From: Flavobacteriales bacterium
GTDB lineage: Bacteria > Bacteroidota > Bacteroidia > Flavobacteriales_D > SKUL01
Assembly: GCA_007129985.1 (NCBI GenBank)
Contig: SKUL01000172.1
Coordinates: 1 to 17,523 of the forward strand
Reading direction: 5' to 3'
Length of the DNA: 17,523 nucleotides
In this document: positions 7,595 to 14,881 of the stretch, piece after piece
Layout of the letters: each line of letters starts with the position of its first letter
Position numbering within the stretch: the first letter of the stretch is position 1
Notes under the pieces: generated by a model
Told to the model about the DNA's origin: nothing
Databases searched by the model: none
What the model saw: the letters and a program-made list of their open reading frames with translations, nothing else
Translations under genes and position numbers: made by a program

Positions 7595-8113
7595 ATGTCA
7601 ACAGAAAACGTCAGAAGAGTAAAATCAAGTGACATCGAGCTGAAAGATAAGCTCGTGGCCATCAACCGTGTTACCAAGGTAACCAAAGGAGGTAGAACCT
7701 TCACCTTCTCTGCCATTGTGGTAGTAGGAAACGAAAACGGTGTGGTTGGTCACGGACTGGGAAAAGCCAACGAGGTAACCTCAGCCATCGCAAAAGGTAT
7801 TGATGATGCCAAGAAAAACCTCATCAAAGTTCCTATTGTAAACGGAACGGTACCCCACGAGCAATACGGTAAGTACGGTGGTGCTTTGGTTTTCCTGAAG
7901 CCTGCCGCGAGTGGTACCGGAGTAATTGCAGGTGGTGCAATGCGTGCTGTGCTTGAGAGCGTAGGTGTACACGACGTACTGGCAAAATCTCAGGGCTCGT
8001 CAAACCCACACAACGTGGTAAAAGCTACCCTTGATGCACTCCAGAAAATGCGCGATGCCTACACTGTAGCAGCTCACCGCGGAGTTCCTCTCGATAAAGT
8101 ATTCAACGGATAA
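7595..8113 (+). CDS. rpsE: 30S ribosomal protein S5
   Basis: S5 lines the mRNA entry channel and affects decoding fidelity. Substitutions in its N-terminal loop give spectinomycin resistance in other bacteria. I start it at the ATG at 7595 (MSTENVRRVKSSDIELKDK), giving 172 residues. An upstream in-frame ATG at 7544 lies inside rplR and is not credible. The double-stranded RNA-binding-like S5 signature runs from about 30 to 62 (TKGGRTFTFSAIVVVGN, then GHGLGKANEV). The C-terminal domain has the GTGVIAGGAMRAVLE and SSNPHNVVKATLDAL segments. Confidence 0.98.
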   Translation: MSTENVRRVKSSDIELKDKLVAINRVTKVTKGGRTFTFSAIVVVGNENGVVGHGLGKANEVTSAIAKGIDDAKKNLIKVPIVNGTVPHEQYGKYGGALVFLKPAASGTGVIAGGAMRAVLESVGVHDVLAKSQGSSNPHNVVKATLDALQKMRDAYTVAAHRGVPLDKVFNG

Positions 8114-8124
8114 CAAAGAGCGTC

Positions 8125-8307
8125 ATGGCCAAAGTGAGAATTAAACAAGTAAAAAGCGCCATTAAGCGGCCCAAGGACCAAAAGGCAACCCTGGTAGCAC
8201 TTGGCATCAAAAGAATGAATCGCCCTGTAGAGAAAGAAGCTACATCGCAGATTCTCGGGATGATTCACAAAGTAAAGCACCTGCTTCAGGTTGAAGAGGT
8301 AAAGTAA
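8125..8307 (+). CDS. rpmD: 50S ribosomal protein L30
   Basis: L30 is a small non-essential protein on the outer face of the large subunit. The 60-residue product matches the short bacterial form in length and pattern: VRIKQVKSAIKRPKDQKATL, then ALGIKRMNRPVEKE and MIHKVKHLLQVEEV. It lies between rpsE and rplO as in most spc operons. The spacer before it is 11 bases and ends in GTCATG like several of its neighbours. Confidence 0.96.
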   Translation: MAKVRIKQVKSAIKRPKDQKATLVALGIKRMNRPVEKEATSQILGMIHKVKHLLQVEEVK

Positions 8308-8329
8308 TAACATGCAACAAAAAGATATC

Positions 8330-8776
8330 ATGGATCTGAGTAAACTTAAGCCAGCCGAAGGATCTGTTAAGAAGCGAAAGCGAGTTGGCAGGGGCGAAGG
8401 CTCCGGACACGGAGGCACTTCAACACGCGGACACAAAGGAGCAAAATCACGCTCCGGTTATTCGCGCAAGAAAGGTTTTGAAGGAGGACAAATGCCACTT
8501 CAGCGCCGCGTGCCAAAATTTGGTTTCAAAAACATCAATCGTAAGGAATTCCGCGGAGTGAACATTGATGCACTGCAGGTTCTTGCCGATGAGCACAAGC
8601 TCACCGAAATCGGCCTTGAAACGCTTATCGAGCGCGGCCTTGCCAACAAAAACGACCGTGTTAAAATCCTCGGCCGTGGAGAAATCAATACCAAACTGAC
8701 CGTAAAAGCGCACGCTTTTTCTGCTTCGGCCAAATCGGCCATCGAAAAGCAGGGAGGTGAAGCGGTAATTCTGTAA
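8330..8776 (+). CDS. rplO: 50S ribosomal protein L15
   Basis: L15 is a late-assembly large-subunit protein with a long glycine/arginine-rich N-terminal extension that penetrates the rRNA. I chose the ATG at 8330 (MDLSKLKPAEGSVKKRKRVG) because the family normally begins with this motif, giving 148 residues. An in-frame ATG at 8312, 4 bases after the rpmD stop, would add MQQKDI and cannot be excluded. Residues 18-65 hold the G/R-rich rRNA-binding extension (RGEGSGHGGTSTRGHKGAKS, then GFEGGQMPLQRRVPKFGF). The C-terminal globular domain is complete. Confidence 0.96.
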   Translation: MDLSKLKPAEGSVKKRKRVGRGEGSGHGGTSTRGHKGAKSRSGYSRKKGFEGGQMPLQRRVPKFGFKNINRKEFRGVNIDALQVLADEHKLTEIGLETLIERGLANKNDRVKILGRGEINTKLTVKAHAFSASAKSAIEKQGGEAVIL

Positions 8777-8781
8777 ACGGC

Positions 8782-10122
8782 ATGAAGAACTTTATCGATA
8801 CCATCAAGAACATCTGGAAAATCGAAGACCTTCGGTTCAGGATTCTCATTACCCTGGGTTTCCTGCTCATTTACCGAATCGGATCTTTTGTGGTTCTTCC
8901 CGGTGTTGACTCGGCGGCACTCGAAGTAGCCAACGCCGGTGGTGGAGGAGGGCTGGGTGACCTGCTCTCACTCTTTACCGGAGGTGCTTTCTCTCGCGCG
9001 TCCATCTTCGCTTTGGGAATTATGCCCTACATCTCTGCTTCGATCATCATGCAGTTGATGGGTGTGGCGGTTCCGGCCATCCAAAAGATGCAGAAAGAAG
9101 GTGAAAGCGGCCGAAAGAAAATCACACAGTACACCCGTTTGCTCACCATTGTGATTACGGTTTTTCAGGCTCCCACCTATATCGTGGCAACTGTTCCGGC
9201 AGAAGCGCGTCTGGATGACACTGCATTCTGGTGGACCATGACAACCATTATTCTCTCCACAGGAACACTTTTCGTAATGTGGCTCGGAGAGAAAATTACC
9301 GACAAAGGAATCGGAAACGGTATTTCGATGATCATCATGATTGGTATCATCGCCGGATTGCCCACTGCCTTTGCACAGGAAGTTGTAGGACGCCTCGGCC
9401 CCGGTGGAGGAGGTTTGGTAATTCTGCTCATTGAAATGGTTATTCTGTTGGTGGTGATCGGTGCTACGGTTGCACTTGTACAAGCCGTACGTCGTGTACC
9501 CATTCAGTTTGCCCGTCGCACTGCCGGTCCCGGTGGAGCGCAGGTGCAGGGAGCACGCCAGTACCTTCCGCTGAAGGTAAACGCGGCAGGAGTAATGCCT
9601 ATCATCTTTGCCCAGGCCATCATGTTCGTTCCGCTTTATGTGGCGCAAGCACTCGAGGCCGAGCCCGGAGCATTTCTGAACTCCCTGGTTGATTTCAACG
9701 GCTTTTGGTACAACGTGCTGTTTTTTGTGGTGATTATCGCATTCACCTACTTCTACACTGCCATTACCGTTAACCACAACGAAATGGCTGATAACCTGAA
9801 GCGCAACGGCGGCTTTATTCCCGGTGTAAAACCCGGTCGTGAAACAGCCGACTTTATTGATACGGTGCTTTCGCGCATCACCCTTCCGGGGTCAATTTTC
9901 CTCGGACTTGTGGCCATCTTGCCTGCGTTTGCAGTACAGTTTGGCGTAAAGCAGGGATTTGCCATTTTCTTCGGAGGAACTTCTCTGTTGATTATGGTTG
10001 GGGTGATTCTCGATACACTGCAGCAAATTGAAAGCCATCTGTTGATGCGTCACTACGACGGATTGATGGAAACCGGCCGACTCAAGGGCAGAAGAGATTC
10101 TGTGTTTGGAATGACAGGATAA
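8782..10122 (+). CDS. secY: Protein translocase subunit SecY
   Basis: SecY is the channel subunit of the SecYEG complex, which moves unfolded proteins across or into the inner membrane. The product has 446 residues, and about ten hydrophobic segments can be seen, for example 19-39, 73-93, 117-137, 150-168, 181-197, 211-235, 269-290, 308-330, 370-386 and 393-411. Conserved landmarks include LGIMPYISASIIMQL in TM2, KGIGNGIS before TM5 and the C-terminal GGTSLLIMVGVILDTLQQ. Glycine-rich stretches at 53-57 and 205-211 lie in extracytoplasmic loops and look like lineage-typical variation. It starts 5 bases after rplO, the classic spc position. No map or adk gene follows it. Confidence 0.99.
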   Translation: MKNFIDTIKNIWKIEDLRFRILITLGFLLIYRIGSFVVLPGVDSAALEVANAGGGGGLGDLLSLFTGGAFSRASIFALGIMPYISASIIMQLMGVAVPAIQKMQKEGESGRKKITQYTRLLTIVITVFQAPTYIVATVPAEARLDDTAFWWTMTTIILSTGTLFVMWLGEKITDKGIGNGISMIIMIGIIAGLPTAFAQEVVGRLGPGGGGLVILLIEMVILLVVIGATVALVQAVRRVPIQFARRTAGPGGAQVQGARQYLPLKVNAAGVMPIIFAQAIMFVPLYVAQALEAEPGAFLNSLVDFNGFWYNVLFFVVIIAFTYFYTAITVNHNEMADNLKRNGGFIPGVKPGRETADFIDTVLSRITLPGSIFLGLVAILPAFAVQFGVKQGFAIFFGGTSLLIMVGVILDTLQQIESHLLMRHYDGLMETGRLKGRRDSVFGMTG

Positions 10123-10129
10123 TCAAATC

Positions 10130-10348
10130 ATGGCAAAACAAACATCCATAGAGCAGGACGGCGTAATTGTGGAGGCACTCTCCAACGCAATGTTCAAGGT
10201 AGAACTCGAAAACGGTCATACCATCGTTGCGCACATCTCCGGAAAAATGCGAATGAACTACATCCGTATTCTGCCCGGCGATAAGGTGAAAGTGGAAATG
10301 TCGCCATACGATTTAACAAAAGGAAGAATTACATTCAGATACAAATAG
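10130..10348 (+). CDS. infA: Translation initiation factor IF-1
   Basis: IF-1 occupies the A site of the 30S subunit during initiation and works with IF-2 and IF-3. The 72-residue length is exactly that of most bacterial IF-1 proteins. The single OB fold is evident from GVIVEALSNAMFKVELENGH, then AHISGKMRMNYIRILPGDKV and LTKGRITFRYK at the end. It follows secY by 7 bases and ends with TAG, the only amber stop in the ribosomal cluster (all the others use TAA). Confidence 0.98.
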   Translation: MAKQTSIEQDGVIVEALSNAMFKVELENGHTIVAHISGKMRMNYIRILPGDKVKVEMSPYDLTKGRITFRYK

Positions 10349-10378
10349 GTTTCGTTTGGAACCGCAAAGAAGGAAGCG

Positions 10379-10495
10379 ATGAAAATCAGAGCATCACTCA
10401 AAAAACGAAGCGCCGACTGTAAAATCGTACGGCGAAAGGGGAAGTTGTACATCATCAACAAGAAAAACCCCAAGTTAAAACAACGACAAGGATAA
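10379..10495 (+). CDS. rpmJ: 50S ribosomal protein L36, ligand-poor form
   Basis: L36 is the smallest large-subunit protein and in many bacteria holds a zinc ion through three Cys and one His. The 38-residue product starts MKIRASLKKRSADCKIVRRK and ends NPKLKQRQG, matching L36 in length and pattern. The usual ligand positions are mostly lost: position 11 is Ser, position 27 is Asn and the C-terminal His is absent, leaving only Cys14. This is the zinc-independent type, common in Bacteroidota as far as I know. A purine run (GAAGGA, 10369-10374) lies 4 bases before the ATG. The gap after infA is 30 bases. Confidence 0.96.
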   Translation: MKIRASLKKRSADCKIVRRKGKLYIINKKNPKLKQRQG

Positions 10496-10512
10496 TTAAT
10501 ACGCACTGAATT

Positions 10513-10890
10513 ATGGCTCGTATAGCAGGGATTGACTTGCCCAAAAACAAGAGAGGAGAAGTAGCTCTCACCTACATTTTCGGAATCGGATCTACCACGG
10601 CCCGCAAAATTTTGACGGATGCCAACGTTGGTTTCGAGGTGAAGGTGAACGAATGGAACGATGAGCAGCTTACTGCCATCCGTTCTATCATCAACGATCA
10701 AATCAAGGTGGAAGGAGCGCTCCGTTCTGAAATCCAGACCAACATCAAGCGATTGATGGACATTGGATGCTACCGTGGTATTCGCCACCGTACCGGGCTG
10801 CCCCTGCGCGGACAGCGAACCAAGAACAACTCGCGTACCCGAAAAGGAAAGAGAAAAACTGTAGCTAACAAGAAGAAGGCTACCAAATAA
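10513..10890 (+). CDS. rpsM: 30S ribosomal protein S13
   Basis: S13 is in the small-subunit head, bridges to L5 and touches P-site tRNA through its C-terminal tail. The 125-residue product opens MARIAGIDLPKNKRGEVALT and has YIFGIGSTTARKIL at 21-34. The S13 signature is at about 86-100 (CYRGIRHRTGLPLRG), followed by QRTKNNSRTRKG and a strongly basic Lys/Arg tail. The start is 17 bases after rpmJ. Confidence 0.98.
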   Translation: MARIAGIDLPKNKRGEVALTYIFGIGSTTARKILTDANVGFEVKVNEWNDEQLTAIRSIINDQIKVEGALRSEIQTNIKRLMDIGCYRGIRHRTGLPLRGQRTKNNSRTRKGKRKTVANKKKATK

Positions 10891-10899
10891 GCTTTAAAC

Positions 10900-11286
10900 A
10901 TGGCAAAAGCATCGTCAAAAAAGAAAAAGCAGGTAAAAGTGGATGCGGTTGGACAAGCCCACATCCAGGCTACCTTCAACAACATCATCATATCGCTTAC
11001 CAACGCACAAGGTCAGGTGATTTCATGGTCATCGGCCGGTAAACAAGGTTTCCGCGGTTCTAAAAAGAACACTCCCTACGCAGCTCAGGTGGCTGCCGAG
11101 GATTGCGCTAAAGAAGCCTACGAATACGGTCTGCGCAAAGTGAAGGTGTTTGTAAAAGGTCCCGGCTCAGGTCGCGAATCTGCTATCCGCTCTATTCATA
11201 ATAGCGGTATTGAAGTAACCGAAATCGTGGACGTAACACCGCTTCCTCACAATGGATGCCGTCCTCCCAAGAAACGAAGAGTATAA
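10900..11286 (+). CDS. rpsK: 30S ribosomal protein S11
   Basis: S11 is on the platform of the small subunit near the mRNA exit, next to S21, S18 and S6. The 128-residue product has a basic N-terminus (KASSKKKKQVK) and the signature VKGPGSGRESAIRSIHNSGI. It ends DVTPLPHNGCRPPKKRRV. The Asn118-Gly119 pair in that tail corresponds to the asparagine that becomes isoaspartate in E. coli S11; modification here is only an inference. The start is 9 bases after rpsM. Confidence 0.98.
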   Translation: MAKASSKKKKQVKVDAVGQAHIQATFNNIIISLTNAQGQVISWSSAGKQGFRGSKKNTPYAAQVAAEDCAKEAYEYGLRKVKVFVKGPGSGRESAIRSIHNSGIEVTEIVDVTPLPHNGCRPPKKRRV

Positions 11287-11310
11287 TCATCCGCAAGAAA
11301 AAGCACAGTA

Positions 11311-11916
11311 ATGGCAAGATACAGAGGCCCCAAATCAAAGATTGCGCGTAAGTTCAAAGAGCCCATCTTCGGGCCCGATAAGGCGCTCGAGCGCAAGAAC
11401 TACCCCCCCGGAATGCACGGACCGGACAAACGCCGCTCCAAGCAATCGGAATACGCCGTGCAGCTCGCCGAGAAGCAAAAGGCCAAATACACCTACGGAA
11501 TTCTGGAGCGTCAGTTCCGCAACATCTTTGAGCGTGCTTCACGTAAGAAAGGTGTTACAGGGGTTTTGTTGCTCCAGTTCTGCGAGGCACGTCTGGACAA
11601 CACCGTGTTCCGCATGGGGCTGGCAAACAGCCGCCGTCAGGCACGTCAGCTCGTAACGCACCGTCACATTACCGTAAACGGCGATGTGGTAAATGTACCT
11701 TCGTACGAATTGCGTCCGGGCGATAGCGTTGCTGTGCGCGAGAAATCAAAATCTCTTGAGGTAATCTCTTCAGCACTTGCTTCAAGCAACAAAAAGCACG
11801 ATTGGTTGTCGTTTGACCGCAACACCATGAGCGGATCTTTCCTCAACCTTCCCGAGCGCGAGCAAATCCCTGAGAACATCAAGGAGCAGCTCATCGTGGA
11901 ACTTTACTCGAAATAA
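11311..11916 (+). CDS. rpsD: 30S ribosomal protein S4
   Basis: S4 is a primary 16S rRNA-binding protein that nucleates the 5' domain and affects fidelity. The product has 201 residues. It opens MARYRGPKSKIARKF and lacks the N-terminal zinc-binding cysteines found in some S4 proteins. The S4 RNA-binding domain spans about 92-155, with the signature EARLDNTVFRMGLANSRRQA at 92-111 and VTHRHITVNG after it. The C-terminus EQLIVELYSK is the standard family ending. The gene is 24 bases downstream of rpsK. Confidence 0.98.
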   Translation: MARYRGPKSKIARKFKEPIFGPDKALERKNYPPGMHGPDKRRSKQSEYAVQLAEKQKAKYTYGILERQFRNIFERASRKKGVTGVLLLQFCEARLDNTVFRMGLANSRRQARQLVTHRHITVNGDVVNVPSYELRPGDSVAVREKSKSLEVISSALASSNKKHDWLSFDRNTMSGSFLNLPEREQIPENIKEQLIVELYSK

Positions 11917-11949
11917 TCACTGAACAACAAACCGTCAATATAGACCACC

Positions 11950-12942
11950 ATGGCAATATTAGAATTCCAGAAGCCCGATAAAGTAGTGATGATCAGTTCT
12001 GACCACCAATCAGGTCAGTTTGAGTTCAGACCACTTGAACCGGGATTCGGTATCACCATCGGTAACGCACTTCGCCGTATTCTACTTTCTTCACTTGAGG
12101 GCTTTGCCATCACATCTGTGAAGATTGAAGGTGTAGATCACGAATTCGCCACCATCAAAGGTGTGGTAGAGGATGTGACCAACATCGTACTCAACCTCAA
12201 ACAAGTGCGCTTTAAGCGTCAGATTGACGATACCGAAACCGAAAAGGTGAATATTTCCATCACCGGAAAAGACGTGATTACCGCCGGCGATATCGGTGAG
12301 TTTACCTCTGCTTTCCAGGTGTTGAACCCCGACCACGTGATTTGCCACCTTGAGCCCAAGGTTAAGCTCGAAATGGAACTCACCATCAGCAAAGGTCGCG
12401 GTTACGTTCCCGCCGAAGAGAACCGTATATCAAACGCTCCCGTTGGAACCATCTTTACCGACGCCATCTTTACCCCGGTTAAAAACGTGAACTACCACGT
12501 AGAGAATTACCGCGTAGAGCAAAAGACCGACTACGAGAAACTCGTTATCGAACTCACCAGCGACGGTTCTATTACCCCTAAAGATGCGCTTCAGGAAGCT
12601 GCAAAGGTGTTGATTCACCACTTCATGCTCTTTTCAGACGAGAAAATCACCCTCGACAATGAAGAGAAAATGGAAACCGAAGAGTTCGATGAGTCCTCGC
12701 TACACATGCGTCAGTTGCTCAAAACCAAATTGGTTGATATGGACCTCTCTGTTCGTGCACTGAATTGCCTGAAAGCAGCCGATATCGAAACCCTTGGCGA
12801 CCTTGTAAGCTTCAATAAAAACGACCTCCTCAAATTCCGCAACTTCGGTAAGAAGTCGCTCACTGAGCTGGAGGATCTGATTGAAGCCAAAGGACTCTCT
12901 TTCGGAATGAATGTTTCGAAATACAAACTTGACAAAGACTAA
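11950..12942 (+). CDS. rpoA: DNA-directed RNA polymerase subunit alpha
   Basis: The alpha subunit dimerises to scaffold RNA polymerase assembly, and its C-terminal domain contacts upstream DNA and activators. The product has 330 residues (E. coli has 329). The N-terminal domain carries LEPGFGITIGNALRRILLSS at 29-48, the core assembly motif. An acidic linker runs from about 230 to 250 (DEKITLDNEEKMETEEFDES). The C-terminal domain is at about 255-318 and contains VRALNCLKA, with Arg269 aligning to the DNA-contacting Arg265 of E. coli, and FGKKSLTELEDLIEAKGLSFGM. The leader after rpsD is 33 bases. Confidence 0.99.
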   Translation: MAILEFQKPDKVVMISSDHQSGQFEFRPLEPGFGITIGNALRRILLSSLEGFAITSVKIEGVDHEFATIKGVVEDVTNIVLNLKQVRFKRQIDDTETEKVNISITGKDVITAGDIGEFTSAFQVLNPDHVICHLEPKVKLEMELTISKGRGYVPAEENRISNAPVGTIFTDAIFTPVKNVNYHVENYRVEQKTDYEKLVIELTSDGSITPKDALQEAAKVLIHHFMLFSDEKITLDNEEKMETEEFDESSLHMRQLLKTKLVDMDLSVRALNCLKAADIETLGDLVSFNKNDLLKFRNFGKKSLTELEDLIEAKGLSFGMNVSKYKLDKD

Positions 12943-12949
12943 CAACCCA

Positions 12950-12964
12950 TTCAGCAACGCTGAA
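12950..12964 (+). other. Short hairpin in rpoA-rplQ gap
   Basis: TTCAGC-AAC-GCTGAA is a perfect 6-bp stem with a 3-base loop, placed 8 bases after the rpoA stop and 17 bases before the rplQ start. No T-run follows on either strand, so it is not a classical terminator. It could be an RNA processing or stability element, or a chance palindrome. Confidence 0.4.
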
Positions 12965-12981
12965 AATAGTACACGAAGAAG

Positions 12982-13677
12982 ATGAGACACGGAAAGAAAA
13001 TCAATCCGCTCGGACGTAAGAAAGCCCACCGCGAACTGATGTTGTCGAACATGGCTTGCTCGCTTATTGAGCATAAGCGCATCAACACCACCCTTGCAAA
13101 AGGTAAAGAGTTGCGCAAATACGTTGAGCCGTTGATCACCAAATCAAAAGAAGACTCAACCCACTCACGTCGCGTGGTATTCAGCTATCTACGCAGCAAG
13201 GAGGCGGTAACCGAGCTTTTTCGCGAAGTAGCTCCCAAAATCGCCGAGCGTCCGGGAGGTTACGTACGTATCCTTAAAACCGGTCGCCGATTGGGTGATG
13301 GTGCCGAGCTTTGCATGGTTGAACTTGTTGACTTCAACGAGCTGTTGCTGAACACCGAAAAGAAAACCAAGTCGCGCCGAAGCCGTCGTGGTGGTAAAAA
13401 GCAAGCTGCCCCTGCAGCAGCACCCGCCGCAGAAGCTGAAGTGAAGCAGGAAGAGCCCAAAGCTGAAGCACCCGCTGCTAAGGCTGCAGAGGTAGCACCC
13501 GCTCCTGAGGCGGTAGAAACTCCTGCTGAAACTCCTGCCGAGGCAGAAGACACCACCAAGAAGGTTGCTGAAGAGGCTCCTGAGGCCGCTGCTCCTGAAG
13601 CCGCCGCTGAAGAAGCTCCCGCAGCCGAAGAAAAGAAGGAAGAGGGCGACGACGAAACCAAAAAAGACGAAGCCTAA
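12982..13677 (+). CDS. rplQ: 50S ribosomal protein L17 with long low-complexity tail
   Basis: L17 is a tunnel-exit-side protein of the large subunit. Residues 1 to about 124 are the conserved domain: MRHGKKINPLGRKKAHRELM, then LIEHKRINTTLAKGKELR and GGYVRILKTGRRLGDGAELCMVEL in two parts. The family is typically 115-130 residues, but this product has 231. The excess consists of a basic patch at 126-140 (KKTKSRRSRRGGKK) and an acidic Ala/Glu/Pro-rich tail at 141-231, ending in GDDETKKDEA. The tail looks disordered and has no recognisable domain. C-terminal L17 extensions occur in Bacteroidota, though this one is nearly as long as the core. It is the last gene before the terminator. Confidence 0.96.
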   Translation: MRHGKKINPLGRKKAHRELMLSNMACSLIEHKRINTTLAKGKELRKYVEPLITKSKEDSTHSRRVVFSYLRSKEAVTELFREVAPKIAERPGGYVRILKTGRRLGDGAELCMVELVDFNELLLNTEKKTKSRRSRRGGKKQAAPAAAPAAEAEVKQEEPKAEAPAAKAAEVAPAPEAVETPAETPAEAEDTTKKVAEEAPEAAAPEAAAEEAPAAEEKKEEGDDETKKDEA

Positions 13678-13699
13678 ATTGATAACATTGCTCACACCG

Positions 13700-13735
13700 A
13701 AAGGGATAATGCCAACCGCATTATCCCTTTTTTTT
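13700..13735 (+). terminator. Intrinsic terminator after rplQ
   Basis: A perfect 13-bp stem (AAAGGGATAATGC paired with GCATTATCCCTTT) encloses a 5-base loop CAACC. It runs directly into eight T residues (13728-13735). It lies 22 bases after the rplQ stop and is the only strong terminator I see within or after the ribosomal cluster. The reverse strand has no T-run beyond the stem, so it acts in the + direction only. Confidence 0.95.
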
Positions 13736-13738
13736 GAC

Positions 13739-13746
13739 CAAATTTG
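13739..13746 (+). promoter_or_regulatory. Possible -7 element before carA
   Basis: CAAATTTG matches seven of eight positions of the Bacteroidota -7 consensus TAnnTTTG (the first base differs) and ends 5 bases before the carA ATG. I find no TTG at a -33 distance, since that region is occupied by the terminator stem. If used, transcription would begin at or very near the ATG, giving a leaderless or nearly leaderless mRNA. Confidence 0.3.
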
Positions 13747-13751
13747 TAGCC

Positions 13752-14867
13752 ATGGAAACTTTTGACACAACCCTGATGCTCGAAGACGGTACCGTCTTCA
13801 AAGGCAGTTCGGTAGGTGCTCGGGGCACCACTACCGGAGAGATAGCTTTTAACACCGGAATGACCGGATACCAGGAAATCTTTACCGACCCGTCGTACTT
13901 CGGGCAGATTCTCGTGATGGCTACTTCGCACATCGGAAATTATGGAACCTTCAGCGAGGAAGTTGAATCCGAAGGTGTGAAGATATCCGGACTCGTGGTG
14001 AAGAAGTTCTCCATAACCTACAGCCGTCCCGTTGGCGATGCATCGCTGCAGGATTACCTGGAGCGTGATGGCCTGGTGGGAATTGCCGACGTAGATACGC
14101 GAGCACTGGTTCGACATATTCGCGATAAAGGAGCCATGAACGCGATTATTTCCTCGGAAATATCCGATTTGGATGAACTCCGTCGCCGACTGGCAGAAGT
14201 ACCCTCCATGCAGGGCCTGGAGCTGTCATCGCGTGTAACCACTTCCGAAGCATACACTGCAGGCGAAGGAAACAACGGTCCGCGGGTGGCATTGCTCGAC
14301 CTTGGCGTAAAGACCAACATTGTGCGCTGCCTTACAGAGCGTGGTTGTGTGGTTCGCGTGTTTCCCATGCACACAAGCCTCGATGAAATGGAAGCATGGA
14401 AGCCCGAAGGTTACATGCTCTCCAATGGCCCCGGAGACCCCGCTGCCATGCCCAAAGTGGTTGAAACCGTAAAAGGCATCGTGGCCAGAGGCCGACCGGT
14501 GTTTGGTATTTGTCTGGGGCATCAGGTGCTGGCCCTAAGCCAGGGATTGAAAACCACCAAAATGTTCAACGGTCATCGCGGAATTAACCATCCCGTAAAG
14601 AACTTGCTTACCGGCAAGTGTGAGGTTACCTCGCAAAACCATGGCTTTGTGGTTGACTACGCCGGCGCCGAAGCACACCCCGAAGTGGAAATCACCCACG
14701 TTCATCTCAACGATGGCACACTCGCAGGGCTGCGTCTCAAAGGGCGTCCGGTGTTTTCGGTGCAGTACCACCCCGAGGCCTCGCCCGGACCGCACGACTC
14801 CCGTTACCTCTTTGACCAGTTCGTGGAAAACATGGCTGGTGTAAAATCCGAAATGCTGACTATCTAA
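13752..14867 (+). CDS. carA: Carbamoyl-phosphate synthase small subunit
   Basis: CarA hydrolyses glutamine and passes ammonia to CarB for carbamoyl phosphate, the precursor of pyrimidines and arginine. The start is the ATG at 13752 (METFDTTLMLEDGTVFKG), giving 371 residues; a TTG 18 bases upstream lies at the terminator T-run and is rejected. The N-terminal CPSase domain covers about 1-150 (GEIAFNTGMTGYQEIFTDPS). A class I glutamine amidotransferase domain follows, with catalytic Cys254 in FGICLGHQVLALSQG and His340/Glu342 in VQYHPEASPGPHDS. The oxyanion-side motif LSNGPGDP is at 223-230. No carB is in the window, so the large subunit must be encoded elsewhere. The eno gene follows after 14 bases. 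Confidence 0.98.
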   Translation: METFDTTLMLEDGTVFKGSSVGARGTTTGEIAFNTGMTGYQEIFTDPSYFGQILVMATSHIGNYGTFSEEVESEGVKISGLVVKKFSITYSRPVGDASLQDYLERDGLVGIADVDTRALVRHIRDKGAMNAIISSEISDLDELRRRLAEVPSMQGLELSSRVTTSEAYTAGEGNNGPRVALLDLGVKTNIVRCLTERGCVVRVFPMHTSLDEMEAWKPEGYMLSNGPGDPAAMPKVVETVKGIVARGRPVFGICLGHQVLALSQGLKTTKMFNGHRGINHPVKNLLTGKCEVTSQNHGFVVDYAGAEAHPEVEITHVHLNDGTLAGLRLKGRPVFSVQYHPEASPGPHDSRYLFDQFVENMAGVKSEMLTI

Positions 14868-14881
14868 AACCAACTTATCAC

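Noticed and set aside
8968..9777. A 269-codon open frame on the - strand inside secY.
   Set aside because: It is antisense to a clear SecY gene, has His/Ser/Asn-rich composition typical of shadow frames and matches no family I recognise.
13700..13735. The rplQ terminator as a bidirectional terminator.
   Set aside because: On the - strand the stem is followed by CGGTGTGAG rather than a T-run, and no gene converges on it.
13734..13751. A TTG start for carA 18 bases upstream of the ATG.
   Set aside because: It would begin in the terminator T-run and adds residues (TKFVA) outside the family alignment; the ATG at 13752 fits CarA proteins.
13189..13770. - strand frames of up to 193 codons opposite the L17 tail, rich in Ser/Gly/Phe or Ala/Ser.
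   Set aside because: They are mirror images of the Ala/Glu codon repeats in rplQ and also span the terminator, so they are composition artefacts.
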